From: Enterobacter sp. BIGb0383
GTDB taxonomy: Bacteria; Pseudomonadota; Gammaproteobacteria; Enterobacterales; Enterobacteriaceae
Direction: 5' to 3'
Length of the DNA: 64,000 nucleotides
NCBI RefSeq assembly: GCF_003751845.1
Contig: NZ_RJKQ01000001.1
Coordinates: 682,001 to 746,000, forward strand
Shown: one piece after another, positions 1 through 10,100 of the stretch
Layout: each line of letters opens with the position of its first letter
Position numbering within the stretch: position 1 is the first letter of the stretch
The notes under the pieces: model-generated
Databases searched by the model: none
Told to the model about the DNA's origin: nothing
Seen by the model: the letters and a program-made list of their open reading frames with translations, nothing else
Made by a program: the position numbers and the translations under genes

Positions 1-282
1 GCCTCGGTGGCTCTGCCCAGAGGTGAAGAGATAACGGAGTCGATCCCCTCTCCTTCAAGCGCCGCGCAAAGCGCGGATATTTGTCGCCTTCCACGCGGCG
101 TCATCGGGCTATCAAGCTGTCCCTGAAGGCGGTTGCACGCATTCCATTGCGTTTCACCGTGCCGGGTGAGAAAAATTTTCATCGCACGCAATACGCCCCT
201 TCACTCAAAATGCGGCGCCACCCGCGAACCGGGGCTAATCTATCAAAATCTGACCCGCCACACCCAAAGATTCGACATCATG
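1..282. other. Non-coding left edge of the window
   Basis: No credible gene is seen here. Short open frames exist but have no ribosome binding site or recognisable product. A six-base-pair stem (CCGCGC/GCGCGG, about 63-77) is present without a T-run, so I do not call it a terminator. It lies downstream of patD on the minus strand. Confidence 0.5.
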
Positions 283-1707
283 CTAATGCTTCACCATCAC
301 ATGCCTGACCACCGTATAATCCTCCAGCCCGTACACCGACATATCCTTACCGTAGCCGGATAGCTTCTCACCACCGTGGGGCATTTCGCTGACCAGCATA
401 AAATGGGTATTTACCCAGGTGCAGCCGTACTGCAGACGGGCGCTCAGGCGATGGGCGCGCCCCACATCGCGGGTCCAGACCGATGAGGCCAGGCCATACT
501 GGGAGTCGTTAGCCCAGGCCAGGACCTGCGCCTCGTCGTCAAATTCGGTGATGCTGACTACCGGGCCGAAGACTTCACGCTGCACGATGGCGTCCTCCTG
601 TTTTGCCCCGGCCAGCACGGTGGGTTGATAGTAGTAGCCCGCGCCTTCCGCTTTTTCACCGCCGGTGATCACCTGAATATGGCTTAGCGCTTTGGCGTTC
701 TCCACCGCCTCGCTGACCCGCGCCAGATGGGCTGCCGAGCTTAACGGCCCCAGTTCGCTGGTTTCATCATCCGGCGCGCCCATTTTCAGGCTGGCAACGG
801 CCTTGCCGAGTTTTTCCACCAGTGCGGGATAGACGCCCTTCTGCACATACAGTCGACAGGCGGCGGTGCAGTCCTGCCCGGCGTTATAGAAACCAAAGGT
901 GCGCACGCCTTCGACCACTGCATCGAGATCCGCATCGTCAAACACAATCACCGGCGCTTTACCGCCCAGCTCCATATGGGTGCGTTTTATCGAGGAAGCC
1001 GTATGGGCGATAATATGCTCTCCGGTGACGATCGAGCCGGTCAGCGACACCATTCGCACCTTATCATGCGCGGTGAGCGGATCGCCCACCGTATGACCCC
1101 GACCGAAGAGCACGTTCAGCACGCCCGCCGGGAAGATATCTTTTGCCAGCTCCGCCAGTTTCAGTGCGGTCAGAGGCGTGATTTCCGACGGTTTGATCAC
1201 CACACAGTTCCCTGCCGCCAGCGCCGGGGCCAGTTTCCAGGCCGCCATCATCAGCGGATAGTTCCAGGGTGCGATGGACGCCACCACGCCAATCGGGTCC
1301 CGGCGGATCATGGAGGTGTGTCCCTCCAGATACTCTCCGGCAGCGAGACCGTTAAGGCAGCGGGCGGCTCCGGCAAAGAAGCGGAAGACATCGACAACCG
1401 CCGGAATTTCATCACCCAGCACGCAGTGCAGCGGCTTGCCGCAGTTTTTCGACTCCAGACGGGCAAAAACTCCGGCGTTTTCTTCAATCATATCCGCCAG
1501 TTTCAGAAGGCATTCAGAGCGGGCTTTCGGTGTGGTTTGCCCCCATTCGACGAATGCAGCGTCTGCCGCCCGTACCGCCGCGTCCACCTGCTCTGCTGAC
1601 GCTTCAGCAATTTCCAGCAGCACCTCTCCGGTCGCCGGGTTATAAACCGGCTGCTTTTCACCCGCGCCGACGATCAGTTCGCCATTGATTAACAGTCGAT
1701 GTTGCAT
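283..1707 (-). CDS. patD: Gamma-aminobutyraldehyde dehydrogenase PatD (YdcW)
   Basis: NAD-dependent aldehyde dehydrogenase of 474 residues that oxidises 4-aminobutyraldehyde, made from putrescine by transamination, to GABA in the cytoplasm. Family landmarks are present: PWNYP with Asn149, MELGGK with Glu246 as general base, and GQDC with catalytic Cys280. Length and sequence match E. coli PatD closely. It is the last gene of the minus-strand run ydcS-ydcT-ydcU-ydcV-patD, 25 bp after ydcV. The operon context of a putative spermidine/putrescine-type importer next to a GABA-forming enzyme supports a role in polyamine use. Assignment is by recognition of the E. coli orthologue and its conserved neighbourhood. 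Confidence 0.95.
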   Translation of the reverse strand: MQHRLLINGELIVGAGEKQPVYNPATGEVLLEIAEASAEQVDAAVRAADAAFVEWGQTTPKARSECLLKLADMIEENAGVFARLESKNCGKPLHCVLGDEIPAVVDVFRFFAGAARCLNGLAAGEYLEGHTSMIRRDPIGVVASIAPWNYPLMMAAWKLAPALAAGNCVVIKPSEITPLTALKLAELAKDIFPAGVLNVLFGRGHTVGDPLTAHDKVRMVSLTGSIVTGEHIIAHTASSIKRTHMELGGKAPVIVFDDADLDAVVEGVRTFGFYNAGQDCTAACRLYVQKGVYPALVEKLGKAVASLKMGAPDDETSELGPLSSAAHLARVSEAVENAKALSHIQVITGGEKAEGAGYYYQPTVLAGAKQEDAIVQREVFGPVVSITEFDDEAQVLAWANDSQYGLASSVWTRDVGRAHRLSARLQYGCTWVNTHFMLVSEMPHGGEKLSGYGKDMSVYGLEDYTVVRHVMVKH

Positions 1708-1732
1708 AGCATTTTCCTGTTTTAAGAGTCAG

Positions 1733-2539
1733 TTATTTCCCGTTACCGGCAAGGGTCTCGCCGTCGCGGGTCAGCCACCAGGCGCCCAGAATAGGCAAGG
1801 TTGTCACCAGCATCACCAGCAGCGCCACCACGTTGGTGACCGGGACATCGCGCGGACGTCCCAGCTGGTTCAGCAGCCACAGCGGCAGCGTACGTTCATG
1901 CCCTGCGGTAAAAGTGGTGACGATGATTTCATCGAACGACAGCGCAAAGGCCAGCATTCCCCCGGCCAGCAGCGCCGAACCCAGATTGGGCAGCACCACA
2001 TAGCGGAAGGTTTGCCAGCCGTTGGCCCCTAAATCCATCGACGCTTCCACCAGGCTCCATGAGGTCCGGCGAAAACGTGCAATCACGTTGTTAAACACCA
2101 CCACCACGCAGAAGGTCGCGTGACCGACCACGATGGTGAAAAATCCCGGCTGCAGACCCACCGCATTAAACGCCGTCAGCAGCGCCAGTCCGGTAATAAT
2201 GCCCGGCAGCGCGATGGGCAGAAGCAGCAACAGCGAGACCGCATTTTTCCCGAAGAAGGTACTGCGCCACAGTGCCGCTGCAGCAAGCGTGCCAAGAACC
2301 AGGGCAATGGCCGTCGACAGTGCAGCAATCTTAAGTGACAACGTCACGGATTCAAGAATGTCGCCCCGTTCTGCCGCCACGCTAAACCAGCGCAGCGTCA
2401 GCCCCTGCGGCGGAAAGCTGAACGCGGCGTCTTCGGTATTAAACGCATAGATGGCGATGATGATGAGCGGGAAATGGAGGAACAGTACGCCGCCCCAGGC
2501 GGCCAGTTTCAGCAACAGCGGTGCGCGATCAGAGTGCAT
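1733..2539 (-). CDS. ydcV: ABC transporter permease YdcV
   Basis: Inner-membrane permease of 268 residues, PotC type, with about six hydrophobic segments. It carries an EAA-like loop ([20 protein letters not shown], about residues 165-184) that contacts the ATPase. It pairs with YdcU to form the channel of the YdcSTUV importer, predicted to take up putrescine or spermidine. Its start lies inside the end of ydcU (11-base overlap), which suggests translational coupling. The substrate is inferred from family and from the downstream patD gene. Confidence 0.93.
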   Translation of the reverse strand: MHSDRAPLLLKLAAWGGVLFLHFPLIIIAIYAFNTEDAAFSFPPQGLTLRWFSVAAERGDILESVTLSLKIAALSTAIALVLGTLAAAALWRSTFFGKNAVSLLLLLPIALPGIITGLALLTAFNAVGLQPGFFTIVVGHATFCVVVVFNNVIARFRRTSWSLVEASMDLGANGWQTFRYVVLPNLGSALLAGGMLAFALSFDEIIVTTFTAGHERTLPLWLLNQLGRPRDVPVTNVVALLVMLVTTLPILGAWWLTRDGETLAGNGK

Positions 2540-3464
2540 CGAACGCTCCCAGACGCTTCACAAACGCCAGATAAAGTGCAATCAGAACAATGGGAACCAA
2601 CGTAAAAGCGGCGGCCATCGGCATATTGCCGATCGCACCCTGCTGGGAATAGACCATATTGCCGATAAAGAAGCCCGGCGGTCCCACCAGTTGCGGGATA
2701 ATAAAATCACCGAGGGTAAGGGAGAAGGTGAAAATAGAGCCTGCCGCAATACCCGGGATCGCCAGTGGCAATATGACATAGCGCATCGTCTGACGCGGGC
2801 GTGCGCCGAGATCCGCCGAGGCCTGCATCAGCGACGGCGGCACCCGCTCCAGCGCCGCCTGTACCGGCAGGATCATAAAAGGCAGCCAGATATAGACGAA
2901 GACCAGAAAACGCCCCAGTCCGGAAGTCGAGAGCGTACTGCCGCCGACGCCCGGCAGCGTCAGCAGCAGGGTTAACAGCGGCTCAATCCCCAGATGGGTC
3001 AGAAACCACTGCGCCACGCCATCCTTTGCCAGCAGGAGCGTCCAGGCGTAGGCCTTAACGATATAGCTGGCCCACATCGGCAGCATCACCGCGATATAGA
3101 AAAACGCCTTCATCTTGCCGCGGGTATAACGCGCCATAAACCACGCCAGCGGAAAGGCCAGCAGCGCGCTGGCGAGGGTGACCGCCACCGCCATTGTCAG
3201 CGTGCGCAGGATAATGTCGTAGTTGGCCGGGTTAAACAGCGCCCGCAGATTGGCAAGCGTCAGCTCCGGCGTCACCGTCATGGTAAAATCATCGAAGGTG
3301 TAAAAACCCTGCCAGAGCAGCGTCAGCAGCGATCCGAAGTAGATAATGCCGAACCACATTAGCGGGCCGATCAGCAGTAAAAAGAGGGTCAGCGACGGCC
3401 TGCGCCACAGCATGGCGAATAACCCTGTGCCGCGAGGTCTGGGTTGGGCTGCGCTTGCGGTCAT
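2529..3464 (-). CDS. ydcU: ABC transporter permease YdcU
   Basis: Inner-membrane permease of 311 residues, PotB type. It has a basic N-terminus, about six transmembrane segments and an EAA-like loop ([20 protein letters not shown], about residues 213-232). It is the partner of YdcV. It begins one base after ydcT ends and overlaps ydcV, so the genes are tightly coupled in one transcript. Close match in length and sequence to E. coli YdcU. Confidence 0.93.
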   Translation of the reverse strand: MTASAAQPRPRGTGLFAMLWRRPSLTLFLLLIGPLMWFGIIYFGSLLTLLWQGFYTFDDFTMTVTPELTLANLRALFNPANYDIILRTLTMAVAVTLASALLAFPLAWFMARYTRGKMKAFFYIAVMLPMWASYIVKAYAWTLLLAKDGVAQWFLTHLGIEPLLTLLLTLPGVGGSTLSTSGLGRFLVFVYIWLPFMILPVQAALERVPPSLMQASADLGARPRQTMRYVILPLAIPGIAAGSIFTFSLTLGDFIIPQLVGPPGFFIGNMVYSQQGAIGNMPMAAAFTLVPIVLIALYLAFVKRLGAFDAL

Positions 3465-3465
3465 C

Positions 3466-4479
3466 TCAGCGTCCCTCCTGCAACGGCACCATCGCCTCGC
3501 GGGACCAGCTCACCTGCACTTCCTGGCCCGGCGTCAGCCCGTCATCCGCGTTCAGCGCTCCGGTGCTGGCCTGGCTGACCAGCAGTCGTCCACCGTCCGC
3601 TAGCAGTAGTTCGATACGCGTAGCCGCGCCCTGATACTGCACCACCCGCACCACGCCCTGAACCTGAATCTCGCCGCCGTGATGCAGGCGAATATGCTCC
3701 GGACGCAGGGAGTAGCTGCCCGCCATCCCGCATAAGTTATGGGCCTGCTCAGGCGTAAACACATTGGCCGTACCGACAAATCCGGCCACAAACGGCGTCT
3801 GCGGACGCAGATAGAGATCGCGCGGCGCATCCACCTGTTCTATACGCCCGTTGTTAAAGACCGCCACCCGGTCCGACATCGACAGGGCTTCGCCCTGATC
3901 GTGGGTGACAAAGATAAAGGTGATACCCAGATCCTGCTGGAGCGATTTCAGCTCAAACTGCATCTGCTCCCGCAGCTTGAGATCCAGCGCGCCGAGCGGC
4001 TCATCCAGCAATAGCACGCGCGGCCGATTAACCAGCGCACGGGCAATGGCGACGCGCTGACGCTGCCCGCCGGAAAGCTGCGTCGGTCTGCGACCGTGCA
4101 CAAAGCCGAGCGCCACTTTCTCCAGCGCCTCATGGGCCTGCGCATGGCGGGTCTTTTTATCGACGCCTTTTACCATCAGCCCGTAGGCGACGTTATCGAG
4201 GATCGACATATGCGGAAACAGCGCGTAATCCTGGAAGACGGTATTCACATCCCGCTCCCAGGGCGGCAGCTCGCTGGCCTCACGGCCAAAAATCCGTATT
4301 GCGCCGGCAGAAAGCTGCTCGAAACCGGCAATCAGGCGCAGGCAGGTGGTTTTGCCGGAGCCTGACGGCCCCAGCATTGAGAAAAACTCACCGTCGCGGA
4401 TAGCGATACTGACATCATCCACAGCCCGGATATCGCCATAGCTGCGCGATACCCGGTCAAACTCTACCGCGTTCGTCAT
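3466..4479 (-). CDS. ydcT: ABC transporter ATP-binding protein YdcT
   Basis: ATPase of 337 residues, PotA type, that energises YdcUV. The Walker A motif GPSGSGKT lies near residue 38, the signature LSGGQRQR near 139, Walker B LLLDEPLGALD near 157 and the switch histidine FVTHDQ near 193. A C-terminal TOBE/OB regulatory domain follows from about residue 240. The gene lies between ydcS and ydcU with short spacers (17 and 1 bases). Confidence 0.94.
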   Translation of the reverse strand: MTNAVEFDRVSRSYGDIRAVDDVSIAIRDGEFFSMLGPSGSGKTTCLRLIAGFEQLSAGAIRIFGREASELPPWERDVNTVFQDYALFPHMSILDNVAYGLMVKGVDKKTRHAQAHEALEKVALGFVHGRRPTQLSGGQRQRVAIARALVNRPRVLLLDEPLGALDLKLREQMQFELKSLQQDLGITFIFVTHDQGEALSMSDRVAVFNNGRIEQVDAPRDLYLRPQTPFVAGFVGTANVFTPEQAHNLCGMAGSYSLRPEHIRLHHGGEIQVQGVVRVVQYQGAATRIELLLADGGRLLVSQASTGALNADDGLTPGQEVQVSWSREAMVPLQEGR

Positions 4480-4496
4480 ACTGCACTCCCGGTGGG

Positions 4497-5642
4497 TTAA
4501 CGGCCGCCCATAATGGCGATGTAATCCTGCGTCCAGCGGCTGTAGGGAACAAACTTCCCGCCTTCAGCCACCGGCGTTTTCCAGAAGGCAATTTTGTCGA
4601 AGAAGTTATAGCCGTTGGTTTCACAGCCTTTCTCGCCCAGCAGCGGGCTGGCTTTGCACCCTTCAGCGACAACCGGCAGCGAGCCGAACCAGGCAGCTAC
4701 GTCGCCCTGCACTTTTGGCGTCAGGGACCAGTTCATCCATTTATAGGCACAGACCGGATGCTTCGCCGCGCTGTGCAGCATGGTGGTGTCGGCCCAGCCG
4801 GTCACGCCCTCTTTCGGGAAGACGGTGGCGATGGGCTGGCCTTCGCCTTTCAGGGCGTTAGCCTGATACGGCCAGGCGCTGGAGGCGACCACGCCTTCGT
4901 TTTTAAAATCGCTCATCTGCACCGTGGTATCGTGCCAGTAGCGGTGGATTAACGGGTGCTGGTCGCGCAGCACCTTCAGTACCGCCTGATACTGCTCTTC
5001 CGTCAGCTGATAGGGATCCTCGATACCCAGCTGGGGCTGTGTTGCTTTCACGAACAGCGCGGCGTCGGCGATATAGATAGGCCCGTCGTAGGCCTGCACG
5101 CGACCCTGATTACTTTTACCGTCCGGCAGATCCTGTTTTTCAAAGACCACCTTCCAGCTGTCCGGCGGCGTCGGGAAAGTTTTGGTGTTGTACATCAGCA
5201 GGTTTGGCCCCCACTGATAGGGCGTGCCGTAGACTTTGCCATCGACGTTAAACCATGCGCCTTTTGCAACCCGGGGATCGAGCGTTGACCACCTGGCAAT
5301 CAGGGCGGTATCAATCGGCTGGACGCGCTTGCCCATAATCAGGCGCAGCGAGGCGTCGCCGGAGGCGGTCACCAGGTCGTAACCGCCCTTCGCCATCAGG
5401 CTGACCATCTCATCGGACGTGGCAGCGGTTTTGACGTTAACGGCGCAGCCGGTCTCTTTTTCAAACTGCGTCACCCAGTCGTAGGCTTTGTCGGTCTGGC
5501 CTCGTTCGATATAGCCCGGCCAGGCGATAATATCCAGGCGGCCTTCGCCTGGTCCTGCGACATTGGGAGATTGTGCGGCTTCGGCGACGGACACGCTCAT
5601 CACCAGCGCACACAGGCTGCTGCAGGCAAATTTCTTGCTCAT
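4497..5642 (-). CDS. ydcS: Periplasmic polyamine-type binding protein YdcS
   Basis: Extracellular solute-binding protein of 381 residues with a typical Sec signal peptide ending near AEAAQ (about residue 23). It follows the PotD/PotF fold, with the IIAWPGYIERG opening of the mature domain. It delivers substrate to YdcUV. E. coli YdcS has also been reported to make short polyhydroxybutyrate; nothing here confirms or excludes that. First gene of the transport operon, preceded by 262 bases after ydcR, where the promoter probably lies. Confidence 0.94.
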   Translation of the reverse strand: MSKKFACSSLCALVMSVSVAEAAQSPNVAGPGEGRLDIIAWPGYIERGQTDKAYDWVTQFEKETGCAVNVKTAATSDEMVSLMAKGGYDLVTASGDASLRLIMGKRVQPIDTALIARWSTLDPRVAKGAWFNVDGKVYGTPYQWGPNLLMYNTKTFPTPPDSWKVVFEKQDLPDGKSNQGRVQAYDGPIYIADAALFVKATQPQLGIEDPYQLTEEQYQAVLKVLRDQHPLIHRYWHDTTVQMSDFKNEGVVASSAWPYQANALKGEGQPIATVFPKEGVTGWADTTMLHSAAKHPVCAYKWMNWSLTPKVQGDVAAWFGSLPVVAEGCKASPLLGEKGCETNGYNFFDKIAFWKTPVAEGGKFVPYSRWTQDYIAIMGGR

Positions 5643-5904
5643 AAACGATTACTCCTGTCTGAAGGAAATCTGGCGGCAGCCGTGCCGTAAAAATATCTCC
5701 TGAAATTAAAATAGTCGCCGCGTCAGCGCCTCTCCTGCTGGCACGGCGAATTTTCACCAGGTTGTGATATAACGCGCATTCGGTAATGAAACGCAAAGAT
5801 GAGAGGCTATCTTCCGGAGTATAGACAAGGAGTTAGACGAAGCGGCGGGTATGCACATTTCCTATGACCGGCGCGCTGAAAATAACGCACCGCTCACGGG
5901 GAGA

Positions 5905-7314
5905 TTATTTCATGGCCTGGCGTATAAGTTTCCCCAGGGTAATCACCGCCTGCTCTTCCCGCTCGCCCCATGCCCATGAGGTGTTAAAACGGAAATAGCG
6001 CGACCAGCTGTCGGAGGTGGAAAACATCTTGCCTGGCGCAATGCTGATATGGTGCTCCAGCGCCTGCTCGCTAAGCTTACCCGCGTCCAGCGGTGCGGGC
6101 AGCGCCAGCCATAAAAAATAGCCGCTGTTGTTATGGTAGATCTTCACCTCGGCGGGAAGATGGCGCAGCAGCGACTGCCAGGCCTGCTGTTTACGTTCTG
6201 CCAGCGTCCGCCGCAGGCGACGCAAATAAGCGTCGTAGCGATGGGCCTCGAGATAATCCACCAGTGCCAGCTGAATCGGCGAACTGGTGGAAAGCGTGCT
6301 CATCAGCTGAAGCTGCTGGATGCGCCGGGCGTGCTTGCCCGCCGCCACCCAGCCAATGCGGAACCCGGCCACCAGGCATTTGGAAAACGACGAGCAGTGG
6401 AGGATCCTGTCGTCGCGATCCCAGGCCTTGGCCGGAAGCGGTTTTTCCCGGCCAAAATAGAGCTCGCTGTAGACGTCATCTTCGATAAGCGTCACCTGAT
6501 AGCGCGCCAGCAGCTCCACCAGACGGGCCTTTTTCTCGGCGCTCAGGGTAAAGCCAAGCGGATTCTGGCTATTGGTCATCAGCCAGCAGGCCTTCACCGG
6601 ATAGTCACGCAGCGCCTGCTCCAGCGCCTCAAGATCGATCCCCTCCTGCACATCCGTCGCCACCGACAGCGCCCGCAGACGCAGGCGCTCAAGAGCCTGC
6701 AACGCCCCGTAGAAACAGGGGTTTTCGACGATCACCCAGTCTCCGGGCTCGGTCACCGCCTGCAGGCTAAGATTCAGCGCCTCAAGGGCACCGGCGGTAA
6801 TCACAATTTCATCTGGTGAAATCGTAATCCCCTGGAGCGCATAGCGGCGGGCAATAGCGTGGCGCAGCGCCACATTTCCCGGCGGCAAATTTTCGATCAC
6901 GCTGATCGCCGTGGCGGTTTTACTGACGTTCGCAAGGGAGCGGTTTAGCTGGCGCAGCGGAAACAGTTGCGGGTCGGGAAAGGCCGAGGCAAAAGGCAGT
7001 ACCGAGGGGTCACGGCTGGCCTGCAGCACGTCGAAAATATAGCTGTTAATGTCGACGGCTTCATCGCGCAGGATCTGGACAGGCTCAATATGTTGCGTCT
7101 TCACCGGGCGCGGGGCGACGTAGTAGCCCGACTGCGGGCGCGCCACGATGCGTCCCTGGCTCTCCAGCATCTGATAGGCGTGACCGACGGTCATAAAGCT
7201 CATACCGCTGTTAACGACCTGCTCACGCAGGGAGGGCAGCTTATCGCCCGGCTGCCAGACCCCAAGCTCGATCTGGTCGGCGATCTGCTGCGCCAGACGC
7301 TGATATTTTTTCAT
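5905..7314 (-). CDS. ydcR: MocR-type regulator YdcR (GntR HTH plus aminotransferase fold)
   Basis: Transcription regulator of 469 residues. An N-terminal GntR winged helix (about residues 1-70, LPSLREQVVNSGMSFMTVGHAY) is fused to a fold-type I aminotransferase domain that binds PLP. The SSFSKCLVAGFRIGW segment near residue 310 contains the expected Schiff-base lysine. The ATG at 7314 is preferred over a GTG one codon upstream because AAGGAG lies about six bases before it. It is transcribed away from cioA, with a 10-bp inverted repeat in the shared intergenic region, and toward ydcSTUV-patD, so it may control either or both. Confidence 0.9.
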   Translation of the reverse strand: MKKYQRLAQQIADQIELGVWQPGDKLPSLREQVVNSGMSFMTVGHAYQMLESQGRIVARPQSGYYVAPRPVKTQHIEPVQILRDEAVDINSYIFDVLQASRDPSVLPFASAFPDPQLFPLRQLNRSLANVSKTATAISVIENLPPGNVALRHAIARRYALQGITISPDEIVITAGALEALNLSLQAVTEPGDWVIVENPCFYGALQALERLRLRALSVATDVQEGIDLEALEQALRDYPVKACWLMTNSQNPLGFTLSAEKKARLVELLARYQVTLIEDDVYSELYFGREKPLPAKAWDRDDRILHCSSFSKCLVAGFRIGWVAAGKHARRIQQLQLMSTLSTSSPIQLALVDYLEAHRYDAYLRRLRRTLAERKQQAWQSLLRHLPAEVKIYHNNSGYFLWLALPAPLDAGKLSEQALEHHISIAPGKMFSTSDSWSRYFRFNTSWAWGEREEQAVITLGKLIRQAMK

Positions 7315-7341
7315 CACGACTCCTTACGAACGAGCACCAAA

Positions 7342-7384
7342 TATAACAGATAATGTAATAAAGTGCTTTTTACCATCTGTTATA
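7342..7384. promoter_or_regulatory. Inverted repeat between ydcR and cioA, putative YdcR operator
   Basis: Perfect 10-base arms TATAACAGAT (7342-7351) and ATCTGTTATA (7375-7384) are separated by 23 bases. A further ATCTGT half-site is near 7400. The position between divergent ydcR and cioA is what is expected of an autoregulating GntR/MocR protein. Binding itself is inferred. Confidence 0.55.
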
Positions 7385-7467
7385 GGTAAATTATCGTTAT
7401 CTGTCTCTGATAGTTTATCGCGATCCTCTCTACCCTACGGGCACAGCGTTTTATGTTGAGGTTGTGC

Positions 7468-8856
7468 ATGTTTGGTTTAGATGCGTTTCATCTGGCGAGG
7501 ATCCAGTTCGCCTTTACGGTTTCCTTCCATATTATTTTCCCGGCGATCACCATCGGTCTGGCCAGCTACCTCGCGGTGCTGGAAGGCATGTGGCTGAAAA
7601 CCAAAAATCCGGTCTGGAAGTCGCTCTACCACTTCTGGTCAAAAATCTTCGCCGTTAACTTCGGCATGGGCGTGGTCTCCGGGCTGGTCATGGCGTATCA
7701 GTTCGGCACCAACTGGAGCGGATTCTCCTGGTTTGCCGGGAGTATTACCGGCCCGCTGCTGACCTACGAAGTGCTGACCGCCTTTTTCCTTGAGGCCGGT
7801 TTTCTTGGCGTGATGCTGTTTGGCTGGCACAAAGTCGGCCCGCGCCTGCATTTCTTCGCCACCTGTATGGTGGCACTGGGCACGCTGATGTCCACCTTCT
7901 GGATCCTCGCCTCCAATAGCTGGATGCATACGCCGCAGGGGCATGAGATCGTTAACGGTCAGATCGTGCCTGTCGACTGGTTCGCGGTGATTTTTAACCC
8001 GTCATTCCCCTATCGTCTGCTGCATATGACGGTAGCCGCCTTTCTGAGCAGCGCCCTGTTTATTGGCGCATCCGCCGCCTGGCATCTGCTGCGCGGCAAC
8101 GATACGCCCGCCATCCGCATTATGTTTTCCATGGCCCTATGGACCACGCTGATCGTCACCCCGATCCAGGCGTTTATTGGCGATATGCACGGGCTGAATA
8201 CGCTGAAGTATCAGCCGGCAAAAATCGCCGCCATCGAAGGGCACTGGGAAAACCCGCCGGGCGAACCCACGCCGCTGCTGCTGTTTGGCTGGCCAGATAT
8301 GGAGCAAGAGCGAACCCGTTACGGCCTGGCGATCCCGGCGCTGGGCAGTCTGATCCTGACCCACAGTCTGGATAAGCAGGTTCCGGCGCTGAAATCCTTC
8401 CCCAAAGCGGATCGTCCCAACTCGCCGATCGTGTTCTGGTCATTCCGCATTATGGCCGGTCTCGGCATGTTGATGCTGGTCATGAGCCTTGTCGCCCTCT
8501 GGCTGCGCCGCAAAGGACGCCTCTGGCAGTCCCGTCCGTTCCTGTGGTTTGCTCTCGCCATGGGTCCATCGGGACTGATCGCCATTCTCGCAGGCTGGGT
8601 CACCACGGAAGTGGGCCGCCAGCCCTGGGTGGTATACGGGCTTCAGCGCACGGCGGATGCGGTCTCGGCCCATGGTGATCTGCATATGAGCATTAGCCTG
8701 CTGACCTTCTTTGTGGTTTACAGCTCGGTGTTTGGCGTCGGGTACAGCTATATGGTCCGCCTGATCCGTAAAGGTCCACAGGATAGCCTGCCTCCGTCGG
8801 GCGGTACGCCCGCACGTCCGCTTTCCGCCGCCGTTATGCAGGAGAAATCTTTATGA
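7468..8856 (+). CDS. cioA: Cyanide-insensitive bd-type quinol oxidase subunit I (CioA)
   Basis: Membrane subunit I of a cytochrome bd-family terminal oxidase, about 462 residues, oxidising quinol and reducing oxygen. It carries the N-terminal haem-ligand region (HLARIQFAFTVSFHIIFPA), the GRQPW motif (about residue 383) and a short Q-loop, typical of the CioA branch rather than CydA. The ATG at 7468 is chosen because GAGG sits seven bases upstream; an in-frame ATG at 7453 lacks a site. It overlaps cioB by four bases. AppC would be an alternative name, but the short Q-loop and the DUF2474 partner fit CioA better. Confidence 0.88.
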   Translation: MFGLDAFHLARIQFAFTVSFHIIFPAITIGLASYLAVLEGMWLKTKNPVWKSLYHFWSKIFAVNFGMGVVSGLVMAYQFGTNWSGFSWFAGSITGPLLTYEVLTAFFLEAGFLGVMLFGWHKVGPRLHFFATCMVALGTLMSTFWILASNSWMHTPQGHEIVNGQIVPVDWFAVIFNPSFPYRLLHMTVAAFLSSALFIGASAAWHLLRGNDTPAIRIMFSMALWTTLIVTPIQAFIGDMHGLNTLKYQPAKIAAIEGHWENPPGEPTPLLLFGWPDMEQERTRYGLAIPALGSLILTHSLDKQVPALKSFPKADRPNSPIVFWSFRIMAGLGMLMLVMSLVALWLRRKGRLWQSRPFLWFALAMGPSGLIAILAGWVTTEVGRQPWVVYGLQRTADAVSAHGDLHMSISLLTFFVVYSSVFGVGYSYMVRLIRKGPQDSLPPSGGTPARPLSAAVMQEKSL

Positions 8857-9863
8857 GTCTTGATCTTCCGGTTATCTGGTTTGCCATCGTGGTGTTTGCC
8901 ACCCTGATGTATGTGGTGATGGACGGTTTCGATCTGGGGATCGGCATTCTGTTCGCCTGGGTACGTCGCGGCGACGATCGTGACCTGATGGTCAATACCG
9001 TCGCGCCGGTCTGGGACGGGAATGAAACCTGGCTGGTGCTGGGCGGCGCGGGACTATTCGGTGCCTTTCCGCTGGCCTATGCAGTGATTGTTGATGCCCT
9101 GACGATACCGCTAACCCTGATGCTGCTGGGGCTGATTTTCCGCGGCGTCGCCTTTGAGTTTCGCTTTAAGGCAACCGAAGCCCATCGCCCCTTCTGGGAC
9201 CACGCCTTTTTCTACGGTTCGCTGCTGGCGACGTTCACCCAGGGCATCGTCGTCGGTGCGGTGATTAGCGGCTTCCCGGTGGCCAATAACGCTTATGCCG
9301 GTGGCCCGTTAGACTGGCTGACGCCGTTTAATCTGTTCTGCGGGCTTGGCCTGATCGTGGCCTACGCGCTGCTGGGCGCGACCTGGCTGGTGATGAAAAG
9401 CGAAGGCGCGTTGTTTGATGCGATGCGCCGGGCGGCAAAAGGCCTGCTGCTGGCGCTGCTGCTGACCATTGCGCTTATCAGTCTCTGGACGCCGCTCAGC
9501 TATCCTGCTATCGCCAGCCGCTGGTTTAGTCTGCCCAACCTCTTCTTCCTGCTGCCGGTACCGCTGCTGGTTGTACTCTTCGGCCTGTGGCAGTGGCGCA
9601 GCCTCAACAACACTCGCCATCACGCCGTGCCGTTTTTACTGACCCTGGGGCTGATTTTCCTCGGCTTTAGCGGGCTGGGTATCAGTATCTGGCCGCATAT
9701 TATCCCGCCGGAAATCACCCTGTGGCAGGCCGCCTCTGCCACGCAAAGCCTGGGCTTTATGCTGCCTGGCGCAATGCTGATTATCCCGGTGATCCTCGGC
9801 TATACCGGCTGGAGCTATTACGTTTTCCGGGGCAAAATTCAACACGATGAGGGGTATCACTGA
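8853..9863 (+). CDS. cioB: Cyanide-insensitive bd-type quinol oxidase subunit II (CioB)
   Basis: Subunit II, 336 residues and about eight to nine transmembrane segments, partner of CioA. The N-terminal MDGFDLGIG and the VWDGNETWLVLGG segments are hallmarks of the CydB/CioB family. ATGA overlap with cioA and TGATG overlap with the next small gene show one translationally coupled operon. Confidence 0.9.
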   Translation: MSLDLPVIWFAIVVFATLMYVVMDGFDLGIGILFAWVRRGDDRDLMVNTVAPVWDGNETWLVLGGAGLFGAFPLAYAVIVDALTIPLTLMLLGLIFRGVAFEFRFKATEAHRPFWDHAFFYGSLLATFTQGIVVGAVISGFPVANNAYAGGPLDWLTPFNLFCGLGLIVAYALLGATWLVMKSEGALFDAMRRAAKGLLLALLLTIALISLWTPLSYPAIASRWFSLPNLFFLLPVPLLVVLFGLWQWRSLNNTRHHAVPFLLTLGLIFLGFSGLGISIWPHIIPPEITLWQAASATQSLGFMLPGAMLIIPVILGYTGWSYYVFRGKIQHDEGYH

Positions 9864-9988
9864 TGCAGACATCACTCCTGCGCCGCCTGTGCTGGCTGGT
9901 GATTATCTGGGGTTCCAGCGTGCTGGCGCTGGGTGCGGTCAGTATGGCCTTCCGGGCGCTGATGACCGCCGCCGGTCTGAAATCCTGA
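9863..9988 (+). CDS. Small bd-oxidase subunit, DUF2474 type
   Basis: A 41-residue protein, starting MQTSLLRRLCWLVIIWGSS and holding one transmembrane helix (about residues 10-32). Its start overlaps the cioB stop (TGATG). Genes of this size and place accompany cioAB and are grouped as DUF2474; they play the part that CydX plays in the classic bd oxidase. The function is inferred from position and shape. A terminator follows seven bases after the stop. Confidence 0.8.
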   Translation: MQTSLLRRLCWLVIIWGSSVLALGAVSMAFRALMTAAGLKS

Positions 9989-9994
9989 TATAAA

Positions 9995-10017
9995 AAGGGG
10001 CCAGATAATGGCCCCTT
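9995..10017 (+). terminator. Terminator of the cioAB operon
   Basis: Hairpin AAGGGGCCA / TGGCCCCTT with a five-base loop, directly after the DUF2474 gene. It has an A-run on its left and only a short T stretch on its right, so it may work better on the minus strand. A near-identical hairpin in inverted orientation follows rlhA at 11685-11707. Confidence 0.7.
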
Positions 10018-10100
10018 CAGACTAAGACTGATGAGTAGAAGCTTGTTTAAGCATGGCAGTCAGTCCGTTAATTGCACTGACTTAAATATCTTAATCATGT

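Noticed and set aside
976-1599. Plus-strand open frame of 207 codons opposite patD
   Set aside because: Antisense shadow; patD has all catalytic residues and operon context.
5679-5747. GCCGTGCC/GGCACGGC inverted repeat upstream of ydcS as a riboswitch or operator
   Set aside because: The 53-base loop and lack of other structure make it no better than chance.
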